Shown here piece after piece: positions 1 through 11,744 of a stretch of DNA of 64,000 nt (the first letter of the stretch is position 1; every line of letters begins with the position of its first letter). The notes beneath the pieces were generated by a model. The model searched no databases, had not been told where the DNA came from, and worked only from the letters and a program-made list of their open reading frames with translations. A program made the translations under genes and the position numbers. The DNA lies in NCBI GenBank assembly GCA_009823505.1, contig VZQC01012376.1:1666351-1730350 (forward strand), written 5' to 3'. Source of the DNA: Rhizomys pruinosus. Taxonomy: Eukaryota > Chordata > Mammalia > Rodentia > Spalacidae.

Positions 1-44
1 TATATGTAAGCAATATACTCATAACACATAAAATAAAAATATTA

Positions 45-194
45 GCCGGGCGTGGTGGCACACGCCTATAATCCTAGCACTTGGGAGGCAGAGGCAGGCG
101 GATCTTTGTGAGTTCAAGGCCAGCCTGGTCTACAGAGCGAGTTCCAGGAGAGCTGGGGCTACAGGGAGACCCTGTCTCGAAAAAGACCAAAAAA

Positions 195-231
<37 letters not shown>
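45..231 (+). mobile_element. B1 SINE with (AAAT)n tail
   Basis: A full-length B1 starts at a GCCGGGCGTGGTGG head and ends in a long AAAT simple repeat. A 14-bp target-site duplication (AAATAAAAATATTA) lies at 31-44 and 232-245, so the edges are firm and the insertion is fairly young. B1 elements derive from 7SL RNA and move with L1 machinery. No coding content. Confidence 0.92.
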
Positions 232-237
<6 letters not shown>

Positions 238-245
238 AAATATTA

Positions 246-1758
246 AATTAAAATAAAAAACATGAAAGAAATTAAATAATTTAATTGCTCCTGGTCAATA
301 CCCCACCATAGTATACCTAGTTGCTGAGATCCAAGTCCCTTGTTTTAGTTTTGATATCCTGCTACCACTCATATATTGATATATCAGTAAATGTCTCATA
401 TGCCTTCAGAATACAGCCTGAATTTGACCACTTTCCCCAGTTCTACTGCTGTGCCCTCAGTACCACCGATATTTCTCATGTACATTAGTCTCCGGCCTCT
501 TAACTGATTTTCCTGATGCTTCTAATGACAGGCCCTCCAATGGGGGGCCTTTCTGATACCTGAGTCAGACCATGGCATTCCACTACTTCCTCCTCCCAAT
601 GACTTCCAATTATAAACAGAAGAAAATTCCAGCTCCTTTGCAGAGCCTAGAAGGTCCCACTAGATCTGCCTCCCTCCTGACTGTGTCACTTCAGTTCTCT
701 CCAACCCCCACTTGGCTCCTTCTGAGTCACACTGACCTCCTTTTCAAGCCTCATGTAAGCTTTGCATCTGCCAGGCACCTGGGACTCTTCAACTCCACAC
801 CTCTTCCTGGGGTCTCTGGCTGCCTTGCCGGTGCAGATGGCATCTGCTCAGCAGCTTTCCTCTAGCACGAACCACTCTCTGGTTAAGGACGCTTCCTTAT
901 TTCTTAGAAATAATCTCTGCATTTTCCTCACAATAGTCTTAGGACTTAGTCTACCCACATGACCATATTAACTACAGTAAACCGTTTAAGACTCACTTTG
1001 GAAAACAAGAGATATTCCCAGAATGATCATGCACCTCAGAGGCAGCCCTGTGAGTGGCGAGTCTTCATAATGTCTGCTTAGGGTGGACGCACCCTGACTG
1101 CAAGAGTCTTGCTTCTTACCACCTATTTGGAACCTCAAAAGCTATTCAAATACTTGCTCTCATTCTGTGCATGGCCCCAGCCCCTCTAGCTCCTTTCTGG
1201 TCCTGGGATACACAAAGCAAGTCCCCCACCACCACGTGGCTTTGCTCCAGCCTCTCTTTCTTCCGGTATTCCCTCTGTCAACTCCACAGTCACATCCAAA
1301 CCTCACCTTCTCAGTGAAGCCCTTGGTCTCTCTGTTTAATCCTATGACCTGCACTCAACCCTTTGGGACACTTGACTTTCCTTACTCTGCTCTCAGCCCT
1401 ACCTAACACACAATAGAGTGATTCGTTGTATCAGCAAGTGCCAAAGAGATCCTCGATGATTCTTGCCTTCTGGTACTCACTCCTTTGTTCAGTCCTCTCC
1501 CTTTAGCTATTGGCTGGACCCATGACTTTGGCAAAAGGGGATAGGATTTCACTACATTATTACATTACATGAAAATCTGTCTTGCTAGCAGACGCATTGC
1601 TACAATCAGGCTTTCTGTTGTTGGGTTTAAAAAGGATGTTGCCATAGATACTAGAATCATAAAGAAATGAATTTTATTAGCCACTCAAGTGAACTTGGAA
1701 GTGGACTTTGCCCTAGTCAAGCCTTGAACTTGGAAGTGAATTTTGTCCCAATCATGGG
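246..1758. other. No gene or recognised repeat
   Basis: Apparently single-copy, moderately AT-rich sequence. The open frames here (longest 97 codons, 572-865) overlap one another on both strands and resemble no protein family that I know. I see no splice-site-bounded exon I would defend. Confidence 0.5.
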
Positions 1759-2150
1759 AGAAACCAATTGTGTTGGTTACTCTTTTTTTGTGACAAAATA
1801 CCTGAGAAAAGCAACTTAAGGAAGGAAGGGTTGATTCTGGTTCTCATTTTGTGGGGATGGTCCACTTTGCTGAGGAAGGTGAGAATTGATCTAGCTGTGA
1901 CAGGACAGTGACGTGGCTGGTCACACTTCCGTCCAGAGTCAGGAAGCTGAGCGAGATGAATGTTGGTGCTCAGCTTTTTCCTTTAACCCTTCTATTTAGT
2001 CTAGTCCAGAGGATGGTGCCATCACACTCAGGGTGAGTCTCTCTTCCTCAGTTAAACCTCCCCAGAAATATCCTTAAAGACACAGATAGAGATAAGTCTC
2101 CTAGATGGTTCTAAATGTAGTCAAGTTCATAAAGAAAATTAACCATTACA
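1759..2150 (-). mobile_element. Medium-reiteration rodent repeat, antisense
   Basis: Begins with the pattern 'tgttggttact...gtgacaaaatacctga' and ends 'aagttcataaagaaaattaaccattaca', which I recall from a common rodent interspersed repeat. I cannot settle whether it is an LTR or a non-autonomous DNA transposon (RMER/URR-like). Non-coding. Confidence 0.5.
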
Positions 2151-2183
2151 TTGACCCTGGCTGACCGAGTCACTCCAGCCTCT

Positions 2184-2245
2184 CAAACAAACAAACAAAC
2201 AAACAAACAAAAAAAAAACAAAAAACAAAAAACAACAAAAACAAT
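2184..2245. repeat. (CAAA)n / A-rich simple repeat
   Basis: Tandem CAAA units grade into an impure A-rich run. It follows a short stretch ending 'gagtcactccagcctctc', which could be the end of a decayed SINE. Confidence 0.85.
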
Positions 2246-2249
2246 GAGA

Positions 2250-3054
2250 CAATATTATACATTATTTTAAGTTGCTAAATTTGCAGTTCAAATTTAAATT
2301 TGTGATTCAAAATTAAGTTTTTAAAACCATTATTTATCCTTAACAGCAAGTTCCATAAGTAGAGGTCTTTTCTCAGTCAACTTCATAGATACACCCCCAA
2401 ATTCCTAGAACAGGTAGGTGCACAGTAATTCTCTGTATTTGTGGAATGGATAAGAGAAGAGATAGCTCTTCAATTGTTGTTACAGTCTTAAGAAAATGTG
2501 AACAGTTTACAAAGCAAAATAAGTAAATAAATAAAAAATAAAAAGTCAGAAACCAGAAAAATGTAAATATGTTTAGCTAATTTGCTTTCATAAACTGCAT
2601 TGCTACAAAACACAGATTCAAGAGAAACAGCTGTGATCATGCCTGTGGATTGGCTCCCTGATCCCTTGAATGATGGCAGAGCCCGAAGAGGAGTAAGCTG
2701 ACAAGCTCGACCTATGCATAGAAAGATATAAAAACACAGCTCTATGTGAGATATACAGATTTTTTTTTATCTACACACAACTTGTGTGTTGTTAGCCTGC
2801 ATTTTCTAAAATGTTATCATCGCAGTTGTAGGACACTGAAACACTTTTAAAGTCAATATGGTTAGAATTTTATGAAATGATATCTTAAAAATATAAAAGT
2901 CCTTGTTATGTGAAAACATGCATGCTTCGTTCCACTTCACTATGATTTGTGTTTCACATTTTTCAATAGTGAATGACCTAGTTTAAGAAAGCTAACCAGC
3001 CAACTCATTTCTTTAAGAATCCCTATGGAGTTGGTGGGTCTGTTTTTTTCTTTT
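2250..3054. other. No gene seen, AT-rich
   Basis: AT-rich single-copy sequence with frequent stops in all frames. No recognised repeat or RNA gene. Confidence 0.5.
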
Positions 3055-3074
3055 TTAATTTAAAATATTTTAAA

Positions 3075-3322
3075 CATTTATTTTTTTTATTTTATTTCTT
3101 TCTGTATGTGTATGAATGTACTGTCTGCATGCAAGTCTGTGCACCCGTGTCGTGCAATGCTGCGGAGGTCAGAAGAGGGTGTCGGATTCCCCTGGAACTG
3201 GAGTTCTCCTGGAATTGGAGTTTCAGATGGTTCTCGGCCGCCATGTGGGTGCTGGGGATCGAACCCAGGTCCTCTGTAAGAGCGGTCGGCACTCTTAACC
3301 GCTAGGCAATCTCTCCAGCCCC
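3075..3322 (-). mobile_element. B3-type (B2 family) SINE, antisense
   Basis: The tRNA-derived head reads on the minus strand and ends here as ...ATCTCTCCAGCCCC. A 20-bp target-site duplication (TTAATTTAAAATATTTTAAA) occurs at 3055-3074 and 3323-3342, exact in both copies. A short internal duplication around 3198-3225 repeats the 'ctggaNttggag' motif. B2/B3 elements have an internal RNA polymerase III promoter. Confidence 0.93.
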
Positions 3323-3342
3323 TTAATTTAAAATATTTTAAA

Positions 3343-3880
3343 AGCCAAAAGATTTTTTTTCTCCAGAGGACAAATACACTTTTTACTTGGAAAACAAACA
3401 CACTATCTAGAGGCCACGCTGTTTATGTACATGTGTGAGAGCGTGTGAGAATATTTATGCATATCTTTGTGTGTGTAAACATTGGGTCCCAAGGCATTCC
3501 ACTTATAGTTAATTTCCACTCACAATGTTTTCCAAACTAGGATTCCATCTTTGAAATGACACCATTATGAACTGATTTAAAGCAGGGACATCTTTAGAGG
3601 AGCTTGGGGGTGAGGGTTATCAGTGGGAAATGTAGTTAGAAAAAAAACACATTGCACATGGTCCCCTGGGTTTATTTCTTAGATAAAGGTCGGCTCGGAT
3701 GAAAGCGAGGGAAGTTTTAGAAAGAAATAGTATTACAAAATAGTTATGTGAGAGAAGACTCGTTCATTACTTAGTGATATTGTGCTCTCAGTGTGCTCTC
3801 ACTGTACTTGGGAAATGGGTTACCATGACGAGCAAGACCCAGAATGATAGCAGTGTCATGGGGTTTGTAAAAGTGTAGAG
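3343..3880. other. No gene or recognised repeat
   Basis: Single-copy sequence between two SINEs with no convincing open frame. Confidence 0.5.
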
Positions 3881-3881
3881 G

Positions 3882-4018
3882 AGCTGGGCATGGTGGCGCA
3901 CATCTTTAATCCCAGCACTTGGGAGGCAGAGACAGGAGAATCTCTGTGAGTTCAAGGCCAGCCTGGTCTATAGAGGGAGCTCCAGGCCAAGTGGGACTAA
4001 AAGGAGACACTTTCAAAA

Positions 4019-4050
<32 letters not shown>

Positions 4051-4051
4051 T
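3882..4051 (+). mobile_element. B1 SINE with (GA)n tail
   Basis: A diverged B1 (GCTGGGCATGGTGGCGCAC head) whose A-rich tail has become a GA microsatellite at 4022-4051. The (GA)n tract makes low-complexity open frames on both strands that should be ignored. Confidence 0.88.
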
Positions 4052-4074
4052 CAACCCTAAAGTGGGATAGGACC

Positions 4075-4292
4075 ATTGTTTGGATGCTGGGTTGTACAAT
4101 AAGAAAAAAAATGAGCTGAGCACCAGCAATCATTTTTACTGCTTCCTGACTGTGGAGGCCATGTGATCAGCTGCCTCCCATTCCTGCCCCAGGACTCCCT
4201 GCCAAGAACTGTAGCCAAAACACACCCTTTCTCTTTAAGTTGCCTGCGCTGGGGTAGTTTATCACAGCAACAGGAAAAATAACTAAGACAGA
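4075..4292 (+). mobile_element. MT-type MaLR LTR fragment
   Basis: Contains the typical 3' half of MT LTRs: 'gagctgagcaccagca', 'cttcctgactgtgga', a CCAAAACACACCCTT polyadenylation-region relic and the ending 'tcacagcaacaggaaaaataactaagacag'-like pattern. Solo or truncated, with no internal sequence downstream. Confidence 0.75.
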
Positions 4293-4875
4293 TACCACTG
4301 AAACTCTAAAAGCAGATGCTGCCTTTTTGTTTTTTTTTTTTTTTTTTTTTTTAGTGGAATGATCCTCCCTAGGGATATGGAGTTGTAAACCATAAATCTG
4401 CAGGTGGGATCTGAGGTCACAGGATAAACTGTGATCATTTGGAAAGCCAGTTAAAGAGAGCAGTGCTGAAGATTGAGCCCAGAGCCTGAGGTCAGGAAGA
4501 CAAGGAGAAACCAGGAAAGGACATCAAGAGGAGCGGATGCTGAGAAAGGAGGCGGGGCTTCTTGGATTCTGGGTCAAGGGAAACAAAGAGTGAGAGGAGC
4601 CACCAAGTCGGCTGTGTCTTATTCGATACATGGAGGACTGAGAGTCTGAACTAAGGATTTGGCACATGGAGGCAATGGGCACATTTGTTAAGAGCAGATT
4701 TCTCACACTGGTGAAGGGGGAAGGCTGATTAGAGTAGATTTGAGAGAAAAGGTGGGGGACATGGGATGGGATAATACATATTGACAAGTTTTCTCTGATT
4801 TTTGTTCTAAGAGGGAACAGAGACTTTAAGTGGTAGAGTTAGAGATGTGGTTACAAAAGGTTTTTGTTTGCTTTT
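4293..4875. other. No gene seen
   Basis: A poly-T run (4329-4353) is followed by purine-rich single-copy sequence. No feature I can support. Confidence 0.45.
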
Positions 4876-4879
4876 TCTT

Positions 4880-5010
4880 TTTTGGCAATGTCTTCCTATG
4901 TAGTCCAGATACTATGTTGCTCTGTATCCCAGGCTAGGCTCAAATTTGTGATCTTCCTGTCTCAGACTGCCTAGGGCTGAGATTATAAGCTTGTGCCACC
5001 ATGTCTAGCT
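4880..5010 (-). mobile_element. Old B1-like SINE, antisense
   Basis: Diverged antisense B1: 'gtagtccagatact...cccaggctaggctcaaatttgtgatcttcctgtctcag...gtgccacca'. No target duplication recognised. Confidence 0.65.
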
Positions 5011-5021
5011 AAAATTCAGAT

Positions 5022-5105
5022 CATATTCTTCCTCCTCCACCTCCTCCTCCTCTTCCTCCTCCTCCTACTTCTCTACTTCCTCCTCCTCCTCCTCCTCCTC
5101 CTTTT
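5022..5105. repeat. CTT/CCT pyrimidine microsatellite
   Basis: Impure TCC/TTC triplets lying between two antisense B1-like elements. Confidence 0.9.
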
Positions 5106-5131
5106 CCTTCACATCTTTCTCCTCCTTGTGT

Positions 5132-5272
5132 TTTTGGTTTTCTGATACAGTCTCACTCTTTAACCCAGGCTGTTCTGGAATCCACTATGTAGCCCAGGCT
5201 AGCCTCAAACCCCGAATCCTCTTGCCTCCCCCTCCCAAGTTCTGGAATCACAGGTATGTGCCACCATGACTC
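5132..5272 (-). mobile_element. Old B1-like SINE, antisense
   Basis: Second diverged antisense B1-like element: 'cccaggctgttctggaatccactatgtagcccaggctagcctcaaa...ggtatgtgccaccatga'. Confidence 0.7.
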
Positions 5273-5589
5273 ACTGAGAGTTTTTAAAAATCACAGAATA
5301 TTATATGTTGTTGATAATAAAGACCTCATAGTAGGATAAATGATGATGGTCAGAGCAAGAAGGGAGGATGCCCCTGGGTGGAGGAGAGGGAACAAATCCA
5401 ATGTATAGATAGAGTGTTGATGGAACAGATGGTAGGGACACAGGTCACCCACAGAAACAGGCAGAAGCAGCACATATGTGGCAAGTGCATTAGAAGTGGT
5501 GGTGGCGGCTATGGTCCAGCTTTTGTCATTGTTTTTGCAATACTGTCTGCATAATAAAGTAGAAAGGAACATTAAAATGGCTATGGGAA

Positions 5590-6170
5590 TTTACATTAAA
5601 ACCAGCAGACACTGCTATTACACACCTATGAGTGTGGCCAAAGTGAAAAATATTATCATTATCAAGTTCAGGGTAGAGTAGAGCAATGAAGCCAGCAGAC
5701 ACAGGCAGGAAATGGCGTGGCCGCTTTGGGAAATATTTGGTCATTTCCTACCCTGTGGCTTAGAAATTCTACTCTAAAATATTAACCCAAGAGAAATAAA
5801 ATTTATATTCACCTAGACATGAGCATTTAAAGTCCTATGACTATGAACCAGAGGCCAGAGTCAATCCAAATTTTTTTTTTTTTAACAGAAAAGCATACAA
5901 GGACACACCATTCTACAGGAGTGAAAAGGAGAGGGACGGTACATGCTGCAGCAAGGACTGTTGTCAAGGACGTGATAGGAAGGGAAAGAATCCAGTCTCA
6001 AATGTTACATGGTGTGCCATTCCATTTATATCCTGCAGTGGGGACAACACATTCACCGTGATGGAGACCAGACGGGCCCTTGCTGGGAAGACAGTGGAAG
6101 GAGTGTGATGAGTCATGAGAAAGTTCTGTGCTAGGGTCTCCTCACTCATATAATCGAGCACCAGTGAAGC
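5590..6170 (+). pseudogene. Ancient L1 (L1M-like) ORF2 3' relic
   Basis: The stretch 'cactgctattacacacctatgagtgtggcc...aatattaacccaagagaaataaaatttatattcac' matches the 3' end of mammalian L1 ORF2 as I recall it (the 'YLGIYPREMKTYVH'-type region), heavily decayed. The sequence to about 6170 looks like its continuation, including the 'attccatttatat' stretch. No frame is open. The 3' boundary is uncertain. Confidence 0.55.
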
Positions 6171-6385
6171 AATCTGTGTTCCTGGAGGTTAGTTTTTAGT
6201 TTCTCACTGGTAGGAAGTACCACAGGTGGGGACTAGAGGGGCAGCACTCTTCAGGGCATCGCCCCAGAGGCAGGGTCAAGCCTGGCATGCTCACCAGTCT
6301 CCTAGCTCTCCTGGGGATCTTGCATATGAATTAATAGACTTTAACAAACTCCTTTCTTGTCTGAAATTCTTGAAAATACAAATAC

Positions 6386-6600
6386 ATGGGGAGATGGCTC
6401 AGTGGTTAAGAGCCTTGTCTGTTCTTGGAGAAGACCCAGGTTTGAATCCCAGCCACCACATGATGGCTAACAACCATCTGTAATTCCAGTTCCAGGGGAA
6501 TCCAATGCCCTCTTCTGACCCCTGCAGGCATTGAGTGACATGGGTTCACTTACACACATGCAGGCATAATACTCATACACATAAAATAAAAATAAATATA
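6386..6600 (+). mobile_element. B3-type SINE
   Basis: Complete sense copy from GGGGAGATGGCTCAGTGG to CATACACATAAAATAAAA, with a B-box-like GGTTTGAATCC. Diverged, with A-rich tail. Confidence 0.88.
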
Positions 6601-6840
6601 TGAAAAATTTAAACGCTAATACATGAACTCTGTGGTTTCCCCCTCAAATTCTTAGTTATTGGAGGGGATTGATTTTTTTCTATAAAAAATTTATGGTTTA
6701 CAGATAATTTCAATATGTAATATGTACCCAGGGATAAAAACATCCAGTTAGATCTTTTTAAAAAGTAAAGGTTGACACAGGTCTAGATTTGTTAAAAAAA
6801 TAAAAATAAATTTATGTGAAAAAAAAAAAAGTAAAGGTTG

Positions 6841-6990
6841 GAGCCAGGCGTGGTGGCGCACGCCTTTAATCCTAGCACTTGGGAGGCAGAGGCAGGCGGA
6901 TCTTTGTGAGTTCAAGGCCAGCCTGGTCTACAGAGTGAGTTCCAGGACAGCTGGGGCTACAGGGAGACCCTGTCTCAAAAAAAGAAAAAA
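6841..6990 (+). mobile_element. B1 SINE, first of a stacked pair
   Basis: Young, full-length B1. It is flanked by AAAAGTAAAGGTTG at 6827-6840 and 6991-7004, a 14-bp duplication. The same word also occurs at 6761-6774, ahead of a short A/T-rich spacer. Confidence 0.93.
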
Positions 6991-7004
6991 AAAAGTAAAG
7001 GTTG

Positions 7005-7210
7005 GGGCTGGAGAGAAGGCTCAGTGGATAAGAGCACCAACTGCTCTTGCAGAGGACCCGGGTTCAAATCCCAGCACCCACATGGCGGCTAAGAACCGTC
7101 TTTAACTTCAGTTCCAGGGGAATCCGACGTCCTCTTCTGACCTCAGCATTGCATGACATAGGTGCATCAACCTACATGCAGACAGTACACTCATACACAT
7201 AAAAAATAAA
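7005..7210 (+). mobile_element. B3-type SINE, second of a stacked pair
   Basis: Complete B3 element immediately after the right-hand duplication of the B1. Its own right flank at 7211-7224 is a degraded form of the same word (AAAAGTGAAGGTCA), so this SINE apparently used the duplication left by the B1. Confidence 0.9.
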
Positions 7211-7224
7211 AAAAGTGAAGGTCA

Positions 7225-7715
7225 TGTTCAGAAAGAGTATTTTTATGATGGGTGGCAGTAAGCCATAGAGAGGACTGGGCCAGAAGCAGGTGTGTGCAGG
7301 TTCTTTGGGGATGGGGTGTTGCAGGGACAGGTGACCTCTGGTTCCTTGTACTGGTCATGATATCATGCTGGGCATTCTGTGGTGAGGCTGCGGGTGTTGG
7401 GGAGGAAGAGGTCTTCACAGAGGACACAGTAGATCTTTCCATGTTGAGGTCTTCACACAAGATAACAGCTCAGTAGATGTTTCTGTGAGCTGCTCTGGCA
7501 ACTGTGCAGCTAAGCAGCAATATGCAGAAAGTTCTGTGGGATCAACAGACAAAGGAGATGAACAAAGAGGGACTGTCCCACTGTGTCCTGAGTGCGAGGG
7601 TGGCTATGAAAAGTTGTATGTACCTGGCCACAAGTAACATGATTGGATTTAGATGGCAAATGAGCTCATGGATTTAAAGTGCCTATAAACTTCCTGGTGT
7701 ATAATAAAAGCTTAA
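7225..7715. other. No gene or recognised repeat
   Basis: Single-copy sequence. Frames of 89 and 74 codons overlap on opposite strands and show no family resemblance. Confidence 0.45.
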
Positions 7716-7719
7716 TAAA

Positions 7720-8540
7720 GATTAAAGGAGAACTCGACGAGAAACCTGAAACTCTGAAAATGTTACAAGAAAATATTGGCAGTAACCTACAAGATAGGAA
7801 AAGACTTTCTAAATTAAACAGCAGTTGTGCAGGAAATAAGATCAACAATCCGCAAGTGGGATCTCATTAAATTAACAAGCTTCTGGATAGAGGGGGAAAA
7901 AAACAATCAAAGAAGTGAAGAGAAAACCCACAGAGTGGGAGGAGATCTTTACCAGTGACACATCTGACAGAGGTTTAACATCCAGAGTATCCAGAAAACA
8001 AATGAGCCATTCAAAAGATGGAGTTAAGATCTGAACAGAGACATCTCAAATGAAGATGTAAAGATGGCTGAGAAACATCTTTAAAAGTGTTCAACATTGC
8101 TAATTATTAAGGAAATGCAACTTAAAACCACTTTAAGATTTCATTTTACTCCGGTAAGACTGGCTATGATCAAGAAAACAAATGATACCGAATGCTGGAG
8201 AGGTTGTGAGGAAAGGGGAACACTCATCCACTGCTGGTGGGAATGTAAACTCGTGTAACCCCTATGGATAGCAGTGTGGAGAACCCTTAAAAGACTCAAA
8301 ATGAACCTACCACCTGACCCAGTTATATCAATCCTGGGTATATATCCCAAAGATTCATCCTATTGCAGAGACACGTGCACAACCATGTTTATTGCAGCTC
8401 TCTTCACAACAGGGAAGAGCTGGAACCCACCCAAGTGTCCCTCAACTGATGAGTGGATATTGAAAATGTGGTACATCTACACAATGGAGTCCTATGCAGC
8501 GGAAAAGAAAGACAACATCATGAAATTTGTAGATAAATGG
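7720..8540 (+). pseudogene. LINE-1 ORF2 3'-end fragment
   Basis: Decayed ORF2 C-terminal region. It parallels the younger copy at 49.9-50.7 kb almost base by base: 'gtgggatctcattaaatt', 'gaagagaaaacccacagagtggga', and the cysteine-region peptide [13 protein letters not shown] reading at about 8218-8256. Several frameshifts and stops break it. The frame 8274-8594 is the tail of this ORF. The 3' UTR is replaced by a TC repeat. Confidence 0.85.
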
Positions 8541-8772
8541 ATCTCTCTCTCTCTCTCTCTCTCTCTCCTTTCCTTACTCCTTTTTCATAAGTAATCCCAG
8601 CAGAGTTCTGAAAGATCACCAGATGGGAATAAGGAGCAACTCCTTCTCTACTCTTTTGAGTACCTTGCAAATTCAATTTTCTTTTCCCTCCCTCCCTCCC
8701 TCCTTCCCTCCCTCCCTCCCTTCCTTCCTTCCTTCCTTCCTTCCTTCCTTCCTTCCTTCCTTCCTTCCTTTC
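8541..8772. repeat. (TC)n and (CCTT/CCCT)n microsatellites
   Basis: (TC)n at 8541-8568, then single-copy sequence, then (TCCC)n/(TTCC)n at about 8684-8772. The poly-proline/serine/leucine frame at 8623-8832 is an artefact of this repeat. Confidence 0.9.
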
Positions 8773-8779
8773 CTTCCTA

Positions 8780-9455
8780 AGAATTCTTTAACTTTGTTTT
8801 TGTTTTTTCTGCCAAAGAATTGGATCCATTAATGTTATTTTAATATTAAATTAAACACAACTCAAATACTCAATAAGAGTATGGGTTAGTCCAAGTTAAG
8901 GACTAATTCCAAGACTCAACCACCTAATTTCTTTTCTTAAGTCTTTTCTAGCTTAATTTTTTTGAGATGCAAATGGCAGCCCATACATAGTCATAGTCCG
9001 ATGGTTGTGTAAGATACCTCCTGCTCTGCATCAGGTAAAGAGGTGGGATTACTCTGTTACAGACCACTCTATTTCAGTAAGTGATTCACCTGGTCCCATA
9101 GATCAAATGACTATTCAGTTTTCAAAATAACTTATTGCTGGTATTGAAGATGTGTTGTTACAATTGCCATTTTCCTTAATGAAGTTCTGAGGGGAAGATA
9201 TCATCTTCCTGCAGTACTATGTTTGAGCTGCCTGGCCTTATATCTCAGAGCTCTGGACGAAGCCTTGCTTAGTGAGCATAATCAGGAAGGAATCACAGGT
9301 ACCTGCTCTGTGAGAAGCCCCTTCATCAACTGACCAAATCATGCTTGCAAAGTGGGTGTGCCAGTCACCATCACCTCAACATTTACCAAGTTCAAGTTTC
9401 TTGTTGAGTTCTACAAGGCGAGATAAAGGTTATATCTCTGTATTTATGTCTCCAT
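8780..9455. other. No gene or recognised repeat
   Basis: Single-copy AT-rich sequence with no convincing coding or RNA signal. Confidence 0.45.
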
Positions 9456-9456
9456 G

Positions 9457-9990
9457 TTAGTCACTTGCCTGTTGCTATGGCCAGACACCAGATGGAACCA
9501 ACTTAAAGTACGAAAGTTTTATTTTAGCTCATGGTTTCAAAGAACCCCACTTCATTCTGAAGAAGGTAGTGGAGAATGCCTTAGCCCACGGTCAACAAGA
9601 CTCCTGCCTTAGCCCATGGTCACCAAGGCTCCTGCCAGTGGTTCCTCAGGTGGCTAGAGACCGGACAGTAACAGACAGGAGGGTGGGGATAACTTTCCAA
9701 GGCTAATCTCTTATTTATTTATTTATTTATTTTAGATAATGTCTCAGACAGCCTAAATTCCTGGCCTCAAATTCCTTATGCAGCTGAGCCTGACCTTGAA
9801 CTCCCAAGCTTCAGGTTGAGAACATCCTGACTCTAATTCCTAAGGGCTGGGATTACCAGTTTGCTTCATCGGGCTCGGCTTACTAGTGACCTGCATCTGC
9901 TAACCAAGCCCCCCTTCTTAAGGCTCCACAATCTTCAAAATAACATTATAAAGTGGGAGCTGAGCACTCAGAACATGAGTCTATCAGGAG
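9457..9990 (-). mobile_element. Medium-reiteration rodent repeat, antisense, interrupted
   Basis: Starts 'gttagtcacttgcctgttgctatggccagacacc', typical of antisense MaLR/RMER-like repeats, and resumes past 9885. Between lies a TTTA-tailed, B1-like antisense fragment at about 9712-9885 ('ctggcctcaaattcc...gggctgggattacc'). A nested pair; family of the host repeat uncertain. Confidence 0.5.
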
Positions 9991-10129
9991 CATTCAAGAT
10001 TCAAATCATAACAGTTTGTTTTGGAGATAATCCCTGAGGTATGCTGGGAAATAGTCCTGAATACATGTTGGGTACTTTGCTCTGCTGTTGGTGATCTTGT
10101 TTCTTCTGACAATCCTGTGAGATAAATCA

Positions 10130-10225
10130 GGTGAGTAAAAAAGACTACACGGAGGAAGCTAAGGCCATGCTGCCCATCGGTAGAGCTGGAATACAAACTC
10201 TATCTGTCCCAAACAGGCCTTCCTC
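10130..10225. mobile_element. Possible MIR relic
   Basis: The run 'gaggaagctaaggccatgctgcccatcggtagagctggaatacaaactc' follows the MIR core pattern (GGTCACACAGC...AGAGCTGGGATTTGAACCC). Weak, ancient match. Confidence 0.4.
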
Positions 10226-10229
10226 CCTT

Positions 10230-11505
10230 GAGTTCTATGACCTGAGATCTTGCTCAGGAGCACAGTGAGTCTTAGTGTTTGTTCCCCCAGGCTCCTTGTG
10301 AGTGTTTCTTACTCTTGGAATGAGGCATGGGAGGAACTTAAGTTAGCTCTGCTCTCAGCAGTTCCACTCACAGTCCCCTCACTCGATTCCCAAGACTCTA
10401 GGGTCCCAGGGGGTTTTGAAGCCCCAAATTATGCCTCAGTTCCCTAGACTGATTTATCTCCAGGCGTCAAGCTCTCCAACCAGCTGTCTCTGAGATTCAC
10501 TTCTTCCTCTTTTTCCAGGGCAGAAAGTGGGGAAATCATTGACCTTTGGCTTAAAAAGAAATACTGGGAGAGTAACAAGAATCAAACACAGGATGACCAT
10601 CCATCACATGACGGAGCATCTTGGACTTTCTGTGCCCTGGGGACGTAGTAATAGAATGAGCAGGCCCGTCTCTCTGTTGGGTTCTAGCTCCTCAGAGCTC
10701 TTCTGTGAACTCTTTGTATAAATGACAAGAGAAGATCTTTAGCTGAGATATTTGGGGATCAGATATGGAAAGTTAATACTAAAGGGAGTCATCATCAACT
10801 ATTCATCCAGAAATTCTGAATGCAGTCATGCAAATGGGGAAGGCAGACTTAAGTATAGGACCCAGTGCTCTTGTTGCTTTACTCTGTGTTCTTACTGATA
10901 GCAGAATAGAAGGTCATTTCTAGAATGGTTATCTTCTATGTGGGGAAAAAAATGAGCAAGCTTTTCTAAATAATAGATAGAAATTCTCACCTCTTTGCTG
11001 TGAAGTTTCCAAAGCTGGGTCACATTTTGAAAACAGAATTGCATAGAAATAATGGTGTTTTTAGAGACAGGATTTCCTTTATTTCCTGCATAATTTTTAC
11101 TCTTTGCCAGGCACTGTTTTAGTAGTTTAAAATATTCAGGGACATTCAACCTTGCAAGTTAAGTATGACCACATTAAAGACTTTTCATGGGAAATGACAG
11201 CATGGGTTTTCCACCTAGGTCCTGATGTTGAACTAAGAGTTTTACATATTATCATGTTTAATCCAAATTTATCTTCTGAGTTCTAGACCCACATTGCTAA
11301 AACCCACTCCAACATCTCACTTGAGCATCTCCCTAGCACATAAAATTTAATGTCCTAAAAGAAGCATGTCTCCTCTACTCTTACCAGACCTCTTCCTAGT
11401 GTACCAGTAACAGCAAATGCCATCTCTCATACCCCTGCATACCTATGAACGCCTCCAAACCCCCTCTAACTTGTTTTCCATTTTGAGCCCAGAATAATAC
11501 TGTTT
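10230..11505. other. No gene or recognised repeat
   Basis: Single-copy sequence. Open frames up to 85 codons have no recognisable domain. Confidence 0.45.
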
Positions 11506-11509
11506 TAAA

Positions 11510-11729
11510 ACGATTTATTTATTTTCTTTTTACTTATGTGCATGTGTGTATGGCTGTGTGTATTCATGCTCACATGAAATACCCACAGAGGCCAGCAGAT
11601 GGTGTCTAATTCCTTGGAGCTGGAGTTACAGGTGGTTATGAGCAGCCAGACATGAGTGTTGGGAACCAAACTCAGGCCCTCTGACAGAGCAGAAAGTGTT
11701 CTTAACTATTGAGCTATTTCTCCAGCTCT
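11510..11729 (-). mobile_element. B3-type SINE, antisense
   Basis: Diverged antisense B3 with head at the right end ('gagctatttctccagctc') and the typical 'gtgtctaattccttggagctggagttacaggtggtta' middle. Confidence 0.85.
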
Positions 11730-11744
11730 GGAAGCAATATTCTT

